Notes under the pieces: model-generated
Seen by the model: the letters and a program-made list of their open reading frames with translations, nothing else
What the model was told of the DNA's origin: nothing
The model's database searches: none
Translations under genes and position numbers: made by a program
In this document: positions 1 to 11,616 of the stretch, piece after piece
Layout of the letters: each line of letters opens with the position of its first letter
How positions within the stretch are numbered: position 1 is the stretch's first letter
Source: Lithospermum erythrorhizon
Lineage: Eukaryota > Streptophyta > Magnoliopsida > Boraginales > Boraginaceae
Direction: 5' to 3'
Length of the DNA stretch: 64,000 nt
NCBI GenBank assembly: GCA_019722365.1
Contig: JADFUC010000846.1
Coordinates: 372,001-436,000 of the forward strand

Positions 1-1279
1 TTATTCAAGTTCATCATGTTTATGTTTTTGATGATTTGAATTTAGATTTGTGTTTCATGAATTGAAAGGGGTTTTAAGACCTGTTTTGATTGAAACCTAA
101 ACGTTTTTTTAGATTTTAGGCGCTTAAAATGTTCTAAAATCTGCACCACAATGTTATTCTGTATTTCGTGAGGAGACGAAACGATCTCCAAAAAGCTTCG
201 TAATTTTTTGATAGTTTGTTGTCCCAAAATAATTTTTGATTTCTAAACTATTATTATATATAATTAATTTTGGTAAAATTTTTCTACAAAATTCCAATTG
301 AAAACTTCTTAAAACATTGTATGGAATGTCCGAAAAATTTAGAATTTTTGGATATGTTTAAGGCTCAAATCGATTTTCAAAACAATTGAATCAATCGAAA
401 AACCTGAATTGTTTCATGGGAACAGCGCTGAATTTTACGCGGCCCTCCCGGTGCTCGTGGCCAAACGGACGCCCGCCGCGGACGTATCTTGACGGATGCC
501 GTGGCCCGCTGGTTATGACTACTTTGCGTGTCGTCCGTCGTTCTTCATGATTTCGGCTGTTACAAAAACCCTAATCCTTTTTAAAAACTATTAATTTCGC
601 TTTTTGTAAATTATTAATACTGGTATTATTATGATAATTGTAATCATCAATTTTAATTATAATAAGTTTAATTCAATTTCATTATTTATCCATTTATAAA
701 TGTATTTATTTCGGTGATACAATCACGGTAACAATATTCAGTTAAAATATAAATATGTGTAAATAAATACTACAGTTTTTTATCTTAATATATTTATATG
801 AAATATTATTATAATAAATTGTTTTATCAGATATATGAAATAGTTATTATAATAATTATCGACACAAAACATATGTTAATTAATGCATTTAATTATATAT
901 ATTTCATGGATATAATTATGAGATTCAAATTTGAATTTAATTCTTACTATCGATTTAAATTATATATTTATGACATTTTTGATTTGTATAATCAAATGAA
1001 CTATCTATATTTATCAAGTTTAATCATATATTTAAAATTTAAATTTAATTGAGTACTATTCTAACCTCATACTAAGTGGTTGACGATATTAAGTATATTT
1101 TATTATGTATTTATTGCATGTTTATTGTGTATTGTTGCATGTTTATTATGTATTGATGACATTATTGCATACTTATTTCATTTCATACTTAAATTGCATT
1201 AATGATGTTTTATGACTTTTATGAGCCATTTCTATTCCATAAATTACTTAAATGATATTTATTAAATCTACGAGATATG

Positions 1280-1353
<74 letters not shown>

Positions 1354-2640
1354 AATGAAACTGAAAGGGATATACTGACATCACCTTAAGTTTTGTATTT
1401 TATTTAAATACGACCAAGCATCGCTTATTCATTGTAAAGAATCACTGAGTCGTGATTTATTTATTTCATTTATTTATTTTATTTACCCACGTACTGCCAA
1501 GGTCAGTTTTACTGGTTAGTAAATAAATGTACCGACAAGTGAGGCATCAAGATGGCACTTCACTTGCGACGATATTTACAAACTGAAAGCTTCTCAAGCC
1601 AAGACACAAAGATCAAGATTTTGCAAAAATGACGGAATAGGCCTTATGTTGCGATACACTCTGTGAAAGTCTTCAGAACAGTCTATTTTATTTTAGGTCA
1701 TATCATATCTTCCGAATGCCAGATATTTATTTTATTTTCAAGGATGTGCATATTACTTCAGCATGTCAGTTCGATTTCCCACTAACGCTAAGTAATTTTC
1801 ACTAACGCCGCGGGCTTTCGACGATCATTCCAAACCAACGACCGTTTAATCGCGGCTTAACCGTGATTTTACTAACGTCATGTACTGCACCACATTGTCG
1901 CAAAGACTGCTAAGAGCGTTGACTCAAGAGTTTGTCGCACAATTGATCGGGTTAATCAACCATCGCGGCCGATTCAAAAATGATGACCGCCGCTGCCGAT
2001 TCCAACCGTAACGATTCTGGATACCTTGTATATTTTATTTATAGATTTCAAGTACGTATAATACTTACATTTCATTTGTAATATGTTTGATTATTTTTTG
2101 AACTACACTATCTCAGAATCGCATTGCTTCCATTAAGGACAAGTACATTAACGACAATTCGCTTATTCACCGATAATTGGGCAATTTAAAATAAGTTTAT
2201 TATGTGGAAATAAACAAGCTAAGGAGAAATCATAAACTTAAGGTATTATAGTGTTCTAATTCTAAATGAATTTTCCTTCGCAAAACCATCGAAATGGTGA
2301 TTGCGTACAATAAAAAAGACAATTGATTTAATACCGTAATTATTTCAAAACTTAGTTTAATCATATGGACACGTGAATCGAACTCGTGTCTGGCTTAACA
2401 ACGCCACGCGATATAATTGAGAAATAATTGTTTTTGATTTCAATTAGTGCGTGATGACGCTTACAAGACAAATATGTCATTTTTTCTCCGAGCCACCATA
2501 CAAGTCTTAAATAATTGATCTAATCTCTCTTGGCAATTAAAACGAATAAGTTATTGGATGACCTCGAATGTCAGCAGATCTACATTTCAAGACATGTCAT
2601 TTCATCTTCTTTCCTCAAAGAGAAAGCCACCGCCACTCCT
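1..2640. other. Gene-free AT-rich region
   Basis: I see no gene here on either strand. Open stretches such as the one at 798-1052 are AT-rich, low in complexity and resemble no protein family. A GC-rich patch at about 425-560 stands out from its surroundings and may be an old LTR fragment, but I cannot classify it. Around 2,362-2,400 the minus strand has a sequence resembling a tRNA B box (GAGTTCGATTC), possibly a SINE relic; no A box or target duplication was found to support it. Confidence 0.6.
1283..1349. repeat. (TA)n microsatellite
   Basis: Perfect alternating TA over 67 bases in gene-free DNA. Such runs are length-unstable and hard to assemble, so the exact length is unreliable. Confidence 0.97.
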
Positions 2641-2989
2641 CTCCCCTCTCTAGCATTTTGAAATAAGTTTTGACACATTTTGTTGTGCACTAAGCCAGAA
2701 GATTCTAGTGTCCAATCATGTAGATTCAACCAGCTTCTTGGTATGGACTAACCGAGCGACAGGATTGTCGATGCTCATTAAGCGTGAATTCAAAGCGAGG
2801 CTTCGTGAAAGATTAACTTGGTGATTTTCTCCGCCGCGATCTAAGTACTCAAGCTTTTTATACATATACGTATTTTATTGTAATTCATTTATATACATTT
2901 ATTCGATTCGTCAGTATTTGTTTATTTTTATTGGCGAACAAGTCGAGTAATTTCCAACACTCCATTCCTATAATTTTCTTGGCAACACC

Positions 2990-3480
2990 TAAAAGAGTCC
3001 CTCAACTCGAATGTCTCGATCATTGATCAAGTACCTAATAATATATCATCTACAAACAATACCAAGTAAATGAACGACCCATCTTTGACTTTGTTTTAGT
3101 ATACACAACTATCATATGGACTCCTCAAATACCCAATCTCAAGCATGTAGTTATCAAACTTCTTATACCACTGCCTCGGAGACTGCTTCAAACCATATAT
3201 AGATTTCTTCAACCGCAAACGCAATTTCCTTATCGGTTCCCTGAAACCATCCGCCGGGTCATATAAATATCTTTCTTCAACTCTCCTACGAGAAAACCTC
3301 GCTCATATCTAGTCAAGCCAAGCTCCAAATTCATGTGCAACTATAAAGCAGTTAAGCACCCCGACGGAAGATATCTCAATATAAGCAGAATATCTCATCG
3401 TAGTCCACTCCCTCTCTCTCTCGAATCGAAACCTCTAAGAATGTAGTCTTATACTCGGGATCCTCAACCAGCGACAACCC
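2990..3480 (-). pseudogene. copia reverse transcriptase remnant
   Basis: The minus strand around 3,100-3,210 encodes KSIYGLKQSPRQWYKKFD, a near-perfect copy of the conserved Ty1-copia reverse transcriptase motif, followed by the SPYDSCVYT region. This is the clearest landmark of the element and fixes its orientation. The catalytic YVDD box and RNase H are not intact. Confidence 0.85.
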
Positions 3481-3899
3481 TTCTTCTTTCGAACAACCAC
3501 TGTGTTGACAATCTTTCTCCGCCGGGGTTTTCTAGTCAACCCCCAACTCCGATTCTTCAGTGACTCCATTTCATCTCTCATGGCAAGAAGCCATCGATGT
3601 AATTAGCATCAAGAATCTCCATTCTTTATAAAAAGCCGCCTACGTAGATCAACTTCTCTCTGTATCCTCAGAAAGAAAAAGCCAACATATCTTCATACAC
3701 ATACCTTGTGGTGAGTACTCCATAGTTTGTTCTTCTAGGTGATCGAGCCAAACTCGATGTTCTACCGGTGGAAACGACCGATGCCTCGCCTCTAATGTGA
3801 CGGAAGCTAACGTTATCCTCCACCCCAACTAAATTTTTAGTCCTCTCCTTCCACCCTACACCATCTTCATCTTCACTAACGAAGTCTTCAAAGTTGGGG

Positions 3900-4720
3900 C
3901 TAAACATGAAATTTTAATCACACAAACATTCCCCGCCGAACCTCCCTTCGGGGACACACCAAACTCTATAGTCTTTCACACCATCAACAAGAGCCTACAA
4001 ATACTCCCTACTTTGCTCTCTAGCTTCCACTTTGGATTTACCTGATAGTAAACTCAGGCAATGTTAGTTTCCTCAAGCTCGAGTAATCGCCAGATTTCCC
4101 AAACTACGCTCATAAGGAGTTTTCAAATTTATGCGCGACTCGTTAATCTAAATAACATGTCAGACTTTATCACCAAAACATTCTTTCTACCCAAAGATTA
4201 CAGCACATCTAGCCTATCTAAGTGTTTGATTCATACGCTCGCAATACCATTCTCGTCAAGGCTTCACCGTATGATGTCCAAAATTCCTCATTCTGCAAAA
4301 CTCATTAAACTCGATGAAAGGCATTCCAAACCATTATCTCTGCTCTCATCCTCTTGATCTTCTTCCCCTCGCCCGATTTTCCACCAAAATCTTCCATCAA
4401 GCCAATTCGCTTGAAAGATACTTTTGCTTCATTATGAACACCCAAGTCATCCTCTCTATATTCATCAATCAAAGATAGAAAGTATGTTGAACCCCCAAAG
4501 TTAATCAACACAATGGTGACCAACAACGGAGTCGACGAATCAAGACGCCATTATACTATGAAATATTTTGGGTGGAACTTGTCACGTAGCTTCCGCAAAT
4601 ACACAATGCTCACAAAACCGGTGATCCTTAACCTCACGCCCACCTAGAAAATTATCCTTTGCTAGAATTTGCATCCTCATCTCACCATATACCACAACTT
4701 GGTCATGTCTTTGTCAACCT
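3900..4720 (-). pseudogene. copia integrase remnant
   Basis: The minus strand reads KDHRFCEHC (the end of the integrase zinc-binding region) near 4,630, then STYFLSLIDEY near 4,480, which matches the conserved start of the integrase catalytic core. Further traces of the core and the C-terminal 'cvFvGY'-like part follow to about 3,900. Stops and frameshifts are frequent. A more open stretch at 3,668-3,907, rich in acidic and serine residues, corresponds to the linker between integrase and reverse transcriptase. Confidence 0.65.
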
Positions 4721-5429
4721 CGAGGAAGCAACTGCAGTGAGAAATTCTAAGCGTAGCACCCATGCTAAATACAATCTTCCCCGCTTAAACCTTCTAATCA
4801 CTTTTGAACCATTTCATACGCAAGACCTACATTCGCTCTTCCTTGAAGCTAAACCCCTTCTTGTCTGTAGTTACTCAAGAGATATACATTCTTTCAGTAC
4901 GCGCAGACGCCTTACATCATTCAAAGTGTAAAACTTCCCATCACATGAAAGTCCTAAGCTCGATTGAACCTATCCCAACCACCTTCAAGTAAAGACTATC
5001 GATCATGAAATATTCCCACCATTCACTTGTTCATAGTCGGCTACAACTATTCTCTCCTCGACATATATGACATGGCCTCGAATCCATACACACGGGTGTA
5101 ACGTATGCTGTCCATCGCCAACTAACGACCGCCCCTTCGTACTTTGAACCATCCTCTAAGAATAACGACGGTCCCTCGATGCATTACTAAATTGCCATTG
5201 CCTCTTTCGGGGACAATCACTCTTTCCAAATGACCCTTCTTCCTTATAAGAGTTACGCGATCTCCTCAAGCCAGACCGCTTTTGTAATGTTTCTTGGAAA
5301 CTTCTTCTTTCCCGGTTTACTATAACTGGACAGAGACGGCTTATACGCCAACAACCCTGATTATCCAAACTGCACTACCAAGCATGTGAAATGGGCTTTC
5401 ATCATGCATTCGACCTAACCCTCTGTAGA

Positions 5430-5930
5430 TAAAGTTAATCTTTCCATTTGTCATCGATTCTAAAATTCTCAAGGCTTACTGGCGAATGAGCCTAATACAG
5501 TCAACGCAGTTTCATCATCAATTTTAATCTCAATATTACGTGAACCAATAATATCGAATTTAATCGATCTGTATAATCTTCTCGCAGACGCATCTTTCCC
5601 GCATCCGGCCAAAAGACGCTGTCAAGAGCAACTTATTAGTTAAACTCTGGTCACGTACTCTCTTACACCACAATCCGTGCCAGCTGTGTCTTGTTCGTAA
5701 AACCTCTCTCGCAACGACGCCATCTTCCAAGGATAACATCAACGCCAACGTGCCTTCCCCGTAGAGCCATATTTTCAGTAGGTCGGGCGTCAAGTCAAAT
5801 GTGCTGCCCAAAGCCCCTTCTCAAGCAAGACGCCTCAACCTCGATTTGCCACACTGCCTATTCCTCCCTAACTTCCTCAACATCTCGACTTTACCACCCA
5901 TTTCTCCGTCCGACGACTCCAAATTGCGAT
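5430..5930 (-). pseudogene. copia gag remnant
   Basis: The minus-strand translation holds the copia Gag pattern around SLTNKL, preceded by a degenerate segment matching the usual 'alanine-leucine-rich, VA.EV' region and followed by a KIDDE-like segment near 5,515. It lies just inside the primer-binding-like site, as expected for gag. Several stops interrupt it. The call rests on pattern memory of copia Gag proteins. Confidence 0.6.
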
Positions 5931-5949
5931 ACCAATTTGTTATAACGAA

Positions 5950-7650
5950 GACGCATGTAATTCAAGTTTAAAATACTGTTAAAGAACACAGCATTTTTAC
6001 GCTGAGCATCCATAATAACGCTGCTAGAGATTAATCTATTTACAGAAATTAATTCGAATTTCTTCACCATATAACTAAACAACCATGCCTCAAATGCTAT
6101 AGATCATCATGAATAATGAATAATGTAATTACTAGGACACATAACAATTTTAATCGAATAGTTAGTTCTACTAATTATAACAAAATTCACTAACTATTAA
6201 ATTTGTTAAACACTAAAAAACTAAATTTTTATATGTAACCAACTATTAAAACTAAACTCTTAAAGTTTATACGTAAAACTACTGTATCCTTTGGAAGAGT
6301 TTTACGCTAATTCGCATATGTATAAAAATAGAATCCACATGGCCTTACGTATTCTAATCTTTTAATATTGCCTCCAATTTTTGTGGGTGTAAGATATATA
6401 CAAGTGATGAACAAGATTAGACGACGTCTGACCTTTTTGTGAAAAAATGTTCATTCATTTAAATTATGAAATATTCTATTACTAATAGGCTAATGACTTT
6501 TCCATCTACTCTATTCCAATTTTTGATATTGAAACTCTATCTTTCTGTTATTTTAAAATCATTTTTACATTATAAGTAAAATATAGTTATCAACAAGTAA
6601 AGTGAGAAAATCATGACCTTCCTAATAATCACCTCAACGTGAAACTCATCCCTATTTGTTGATCTTATTTTTTCAATTTAAAAATTCCATTTTATATTTC
6701 AAGTAGCTTTTATCAAAATTAGAAAAGCTTATAAATCTAATAGAAATCAATAACGCGAATCAATTTAAATTTATCTTAAATTTTCAGACAATATAAAATG
6801 CCAAGTATTGTTTAAAACTGAGGAAGACTAACCAGTAGTTTAAGAAACGCGGTGACCTCCTGAATAGGTCTCGATAATAGATAAGCCAACGACCGTCACC
6901 TATTATCACCAAACAATTTCATTAGTAACATAAGTCCGTACCGGCCAAAGCAGATATAGAATATACAATTGGAATGGTTCATCAACATGCCCACAAAAGA
7001 TGGTAATTGGTGGATTGGGTGCCATTCTGCATCAGCTCCATATTTTTCTGCTTTCCTGGCTCGCGAATTCCGCTTATTGTTTGGCCATTAACTCCTGCTT
7101 ATTCGCTAGCTCTAAGGCTATTCTGCTTTTTTCTTAAATAAAAATATTAAATACCAAAATCGGACATTCAATTCATTAAATACATATTAATCAATTGCTC
7201 AACAAATAAGTAGTCAATTTGTCAAAATAAATATTTTCAATTGTGAATAATAGTTGCGACTCTATGATTTAAAGAATTGCGATCTTCAAGTGATCATCAA
7301 ACCATATCATTGAAATTACTCAAGAAATTAAAGATCATCCCTTTAGGATCCAATGCCATGTAATAAAAAAGATGTCAAATTTTTTAATGGACCTCGATAC
7401 TACATTATTAAATAAAATTATAAATCTCAATTTAATTATGTAAAATATATATAATAATATTATAAATATATATAATATAATAAAATTATATTATCTAAGG
7501 CGATTCTATTTTAAACCGCAAAAAGCTTTGCCAAATTATTCGAACTATATCGTGCGGCCGAAAAATCTACTCAAATTCCATTAAATCTGCGATTCGATCT
7601 TTTTCTCTCGTCGCTCCTATCCTCATGCAGATTTGTACCAAAATAAAATT
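5950..7650. other. AT-rich intergenic region, upstream of the UCH gene
   Basis: No gene seen. Short open frames here have no recognisable content. The last few hundred bases should contain the promoter of the downstream hydrolase gene; I saw no convincing TATA box at a usable distance. Confidence 0.5.
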
Positions 7651-7850
7651 ATTTTGTCATATAAGTCCAGCCCAGATCAGCTCAGTAATTAATGGGCCTA
7701 GATACATAATCAAAGAGTTAATGGGCTGAACCTGTTGATAAATAATTGGGGCCAAATGAGAATACAAGAAAACAAATAATTTAATTAAACCTAAGTGAGA
7801 TTGAAGATTGAAGCTTTTTTGGGTCTGTGTTAAAACCACTGTTTATTCAG

Positions 7851-7918
7851 GTGAAACATAATTAATTAAGTTTGATATTTTTTTTTATTTGAATTCTGAT
7901 TATTATTTTTTGTTTCAG
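7851..7918 (+). other. Probable 5'UTR intron of the UCH gene
   Basis: A good donor (CAG|GTGAAAC) and an acceptor with a T-rich tract (TTTTTTGTTTCAG) lie just upstream of the start codon at 7935. Leader introns are common in plant housekeeping genes. Transcript data would settle it. Confidence 0.5.
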
Positions 7919-7934
7919 ATTAAGGATAGCTATA

Positions 7935-10393
7935 ATGTCTTGGTGCACAATTGAATCCGATCCTGGTATTTCTTAAAAACATGTTTAGTCACTTCAAAAT
8001 TAACCAACTTTGCAGTCTTAGTAAAATTATCGTGTTAATAGTGAAGTACGTTAAATATATTATTTTGATTTGCTATTATCATACAACAGATACACAAATG
8101 TTGACTTCATATTTTAATAGTTAACCATCAAAATTATCATGTTAATCATGAAGTATGTTAAATATTTGAGTTCAAAACTTTAATGTTAACCATTAAAATT
8201 ATTATGTTAATAGTGAAGTACTTAAAAGATACTATCTTTTTGATATATTATCCACCTAATATCATACACCACATAAATATTTGAGTTTAAACTTTAATAA
8301 TTATTGATTAACCATCAAAATTATCATCTTAATAGTGAAGTACGTTAAAAGGTACTATCTTTTGATATATTATTCACCGAATATCATACAACATGTGCCC
8401 AAATATTTGTGTTCGAACTTTAACAGTTAACCATCAAAATTCAAAACATGAAAATATTGTTAGGAAGGGGGGAGTATGATTGATATCATTATTGTATACA
8501 GTAATAATCTTTGGCCTAATATATGTTAGCAATGAATGAGTTATCTAGAATCTGCATGAAGAGTATCCTTCAGCTATTATGATGGAACTGTTGAATTGGT
8601 TCGATTGGTTTCAGGTGTCTTCACTGAGCTTATACAGCAAATGGGCGTAAAAGGTGTTCAGGTATCATTCTTGTCAAAACACTTCGGCGTTGTTTAGTGC
8701 TTAATACATTATTTCTCAGACTCAATACAGTTAATGGTTGGATTATTGTTCACGACTACCCCGTTGTATAATTTATTTTCATAACATTTTCTAGTTGTTA
8801 ATTTTCCTGTTTGTTCATTTTGTCGAGTATGGGTATTTAGTATGGAGTATAAATTTATATATCCTACTATTTTGAAGATGACAGTAGAAATGTTGCATTT
8901 TAAGAGGGCCGTATGCAAAAGTTAGACCATGCTAATGAAGTTATGAATATAGGAAATATGAATTTTGCACCTCTTTACAGGAATCCCTGCATTTTGATTA
9001 GAAGGAATATTTGTTCGGGTAATGCAAGAAACAGATAAATTCAGCAGAAAGCTAGGCTGTTTGTGATATATTTCGCCTGTATTGTATTGAAATTTACTAT
9101 GGTGGATCTCATAGAACATAACTCTTCTGACTTTAAATAACCTTGGTCGTCCTCATTATGATGCTAAGTTGCTAACTGTTGACTGTAATGATTGGCATCC
9201 TGAAGGTCATTATTTTGATTCTTTGGAAAAGTGTTTCATGGTATTATTTCCTCGTATAGTCACTATATCTGTTACTTTAAACAGGTTGAGGAGCTGTATT
9301 CCCTGGACCTTGAATCTCTGAACAATCTTAGGTGATTTATTTATTAAGTGAAGTGTCCTTGCAATGTTATTTCACTGTTCGGATGACTATTTATGAGCAA
9401 GCATGTATGTAACTATTAATTATTTCCTTACCTTTTGCAGGCCAGTACATGGTCTGATTTTTCTTTTTAAATGGATTCCTGGTGAAAAGGATGAGCGTGC
9501 TGTTATAAAAGATCCAAACCCAAATCTGTTTTTTGCCAGTCAGGTTAGTTTGGTGCATCATTATACCTGACGAGAATTACAATCAATCGGATTCATTAAC
9601 TCTTAAATATCAACAGGTTATAAACAATGCATGCGCTACCCAAGCTATTTTGTCCATTCTTCTGAACTGTCAAGATGTTGAAATTGGCCCTGAACTGACT
9701 GCCCTGAGAGACTTCTCCAAAAACTTCCCCCCTGAACTAAAAGGTCTGGCAATCAATAACAGTGAAGCAATCCGAACTGCTCATAACAGCTTTGCAAGAC
9801 CAGAACCGTTTGTTCTAGATGAGCAAAAGGCAGCAGGTAAAGATGATGATGTTTATCATTTCATTAGTTACATACCTGTAGATGGGGTGCTTTATGAGCT
9901 TGATGGGTTGAAGGAAGGGCCAATCAGCCTTGGGCAGTGCCCTACTGACCAAGGTGACATGGGGTGGTTAGAGATGGTGCAGCCTGTGATTCAGGAACGT
10001 ATAGAGAAGTATTCAATGAATGAGATAAGATTCAACTTGCTGGCTGTAATAAAGAACCGGAAAGAAATGTTCACTGCTGAATTAAAAGAGCTTCAAAGAA
10101 AGAGAGAACGTATTTTGCAGCAATTGGGAACCTTGACATCGGAGAGACTGGTGGATGGCAACAGTGCAGAGTCATTAAATACGTCTCTTTCAGAAATAAA
10201 TTCTGGTATTGAACTCGCAACAGAGAAGATACTGATGGAGGAGGAGAAGTTCAAGAAATGGAGAACGGAGAACATTCGACGCAAACATAATTACATACCA
10301 TTCCTGTTTAACTTTCTGAAGATTCTTGCTGAGAAGAAGCAGTTGAGGCCCCTTATTGAGAAAGCCAAACAGAAAACTCCCAATCCCAAATAG
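7935..10393 (+). CDS. UCH2: Ubiquitin C-terminal hydrolase, UCH37 type
   Basis: This is a cysteine protease that removes ubiquitin from small adducts or chain ends; animal UCH37 works at the 19S proteasome and plants have UCH1 and UCH2 of this type. Exons: 7935-7965, 8615-8661, 9285-9331, 9441-9543, 9617-10393, giving 334 residues, close to the family length. The start [11 protein letters not shown] matches the family start. Expected catalytic residues are present: C82 in NNACATQA, H157 and D172 (in YELDG), with the spacing known from UCH37. The C-terminal part is helical and charged and ends in a basic ULD-like tail (KHNYIPF onward), the region that binds the proteasome in animals. A 5'UTR intron is likely at 7851-7918 (CAG|GTGAAA to TTTCAG). 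The choice of the symbol UCH2 over UCH1 is a guess. Confidence 0.93.
8019..8445 (+). repeat. Degenerate tandem repeat in UCH intron 1
   Basis: The phrase AAAATTATCATGTTAATAGTGAAGTACGTTAAA recurs with small changes at about 8021, 8131, 8194 and 8317, and a partial copy sits at about 8436. Spacings are roughly 110, 65, 120 and 120 bases. Segments containing 'tttgatatatta' and 'atcatacaaca' between the copies resemble the interior of the MITE-like sequences found elsewhere in this window. Confidence 0.75.
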
Positions 10394-11616
10394 TTGTATA
10401 CTTGTACCAGGGGACAAGAAGATACCGATCTTGTTAATTTATCTAAGAAGACTTTGGCTCTTGGTTCTCAAATGTTTATGCAGTTCGACTCTCTGATGTC
10501 TCGTGTAATGTAATGAATTCCCATCAGATGCATTCTCTTGATTTTGGATTACATCCTGATTACATTTCACTTTGTTCTTCCTATCGTTGACTGAAACGAT
10601 GTTATTACCAATCTGGTTATTCTAGTATCTAATAGCAACTCTGTACTCGAGATCTCCTCTATACTCTTGCCTACTGGTAAGATAAGTTGAGTATTTTACT
10701 TGATTATGCCACCACTTTGAATGTCATAATCCACAAGACATGGTGGTCATTCAAGCGGTTCAGCTCCTCGTGATGTTCACTCACAACTGTGCGGACCACA
10801 TCTCCGATAGACTCCATTCCTATCATTCTGGTGTTTTTGATAACAGGAACAACTATTTCAAAGAATAAACCAATCGATCAATATGCCTATCAGTGGGAAA
10901 ATGGGCAGAGCTTTAGACAAATACAATTGATCTCTGGTGTTTCTTCTGTTCAGATTTAACTACTGACTTATAACACAAATCAAAACTCGATTAATATTTT
11001 TTATGTTTTATGCACACTAATAACAAGACTTATTACAAGTTCAATCATCACACATTCACACCGTACATGTTTTATTATCTATTATTTTGATTTGAGTAAA
11101 AAAATTTGACAAATAATAATTTTGATCCCAAAATCAATATTGATACCTCAACATTGAAGGTAAATGATAGGCTTCATCATTTAAAAACGTCAATATTGAC
11201 CGTAAATTAATTTCATTCAAACAGTTTTTTTATCAATTTAAAAATTTGATATATATGTGATCCACATTTAGTATCTAATGCTTAGCATTGGTTAACTATT
11301 TGTTTGAAAAAAATGACAATGAACGTTTTTCTCCTCCTTTCCAAGACTACCACAATATCACAAATGACTACTACAAAAACTTATGAAGGTCTCAAACCAT
11401 TGCATTTGATTCGCAGTAATGTTACGAGTGCATAATTCTGGGGTTCGAAAACAATGCTAAAACCGCGAAATCGACGAATTATTGTTCCAAGCCTCATTAC
11501 AAATGAATTAGAGGACAAAACTGATCCCTTTAATCTATCAACAACAATAAAATAGCAGCTCAAGAAGCTTGCAGGAACACAGTTCCATATCTAAATAACA
11601 GTGCATAAATAAGACC
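10394..11616. other. Convergent intergenic region between UCH and TOM40
   Basis: This holds the 3'UTRs of two convergent genes. One minus-strand stretch at about 10,689-10,865 is open for some 58 codons with protein-like composition (see findings), but I cannot connect it to a gene. The rest is AT-rich and featureless. Confidence 0.5.

Larger units (their letters stand above)
2650..5945 (-). mobile_element. Decayed Ty1-copia retrotransposon (internal region)
   Basis: Read on the minus strand, the order is primer-binding-like site, gag, protease region, integrase and reverse transcriptase, which is the Ty1-copia order. The site TTGGTATC at 5928-5935 matches the usual plant copia primer-binding context. 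All coding parts are broken by many stops and frameshifts. RNase H is not recognisable and the segment below about 2,990 is rearranged. I could not align two LTRs, so the outer limits are approximate. The element is old and cannot encode its own proteins. Confidence 0.8.

Noticed and set aside
425..560. Organellar or ribosomal DNA insertion in the GC-rich patch
   Set aside because: I could match it to no chloroplast, mitochondrial or rRNA sequence I know; left unclassified.
798..1052. 84-codon frame rich in Ile, Tyr and Phe
   Set aside because: Pure AT-rich composition; frames like this arise by chance in such DNA.
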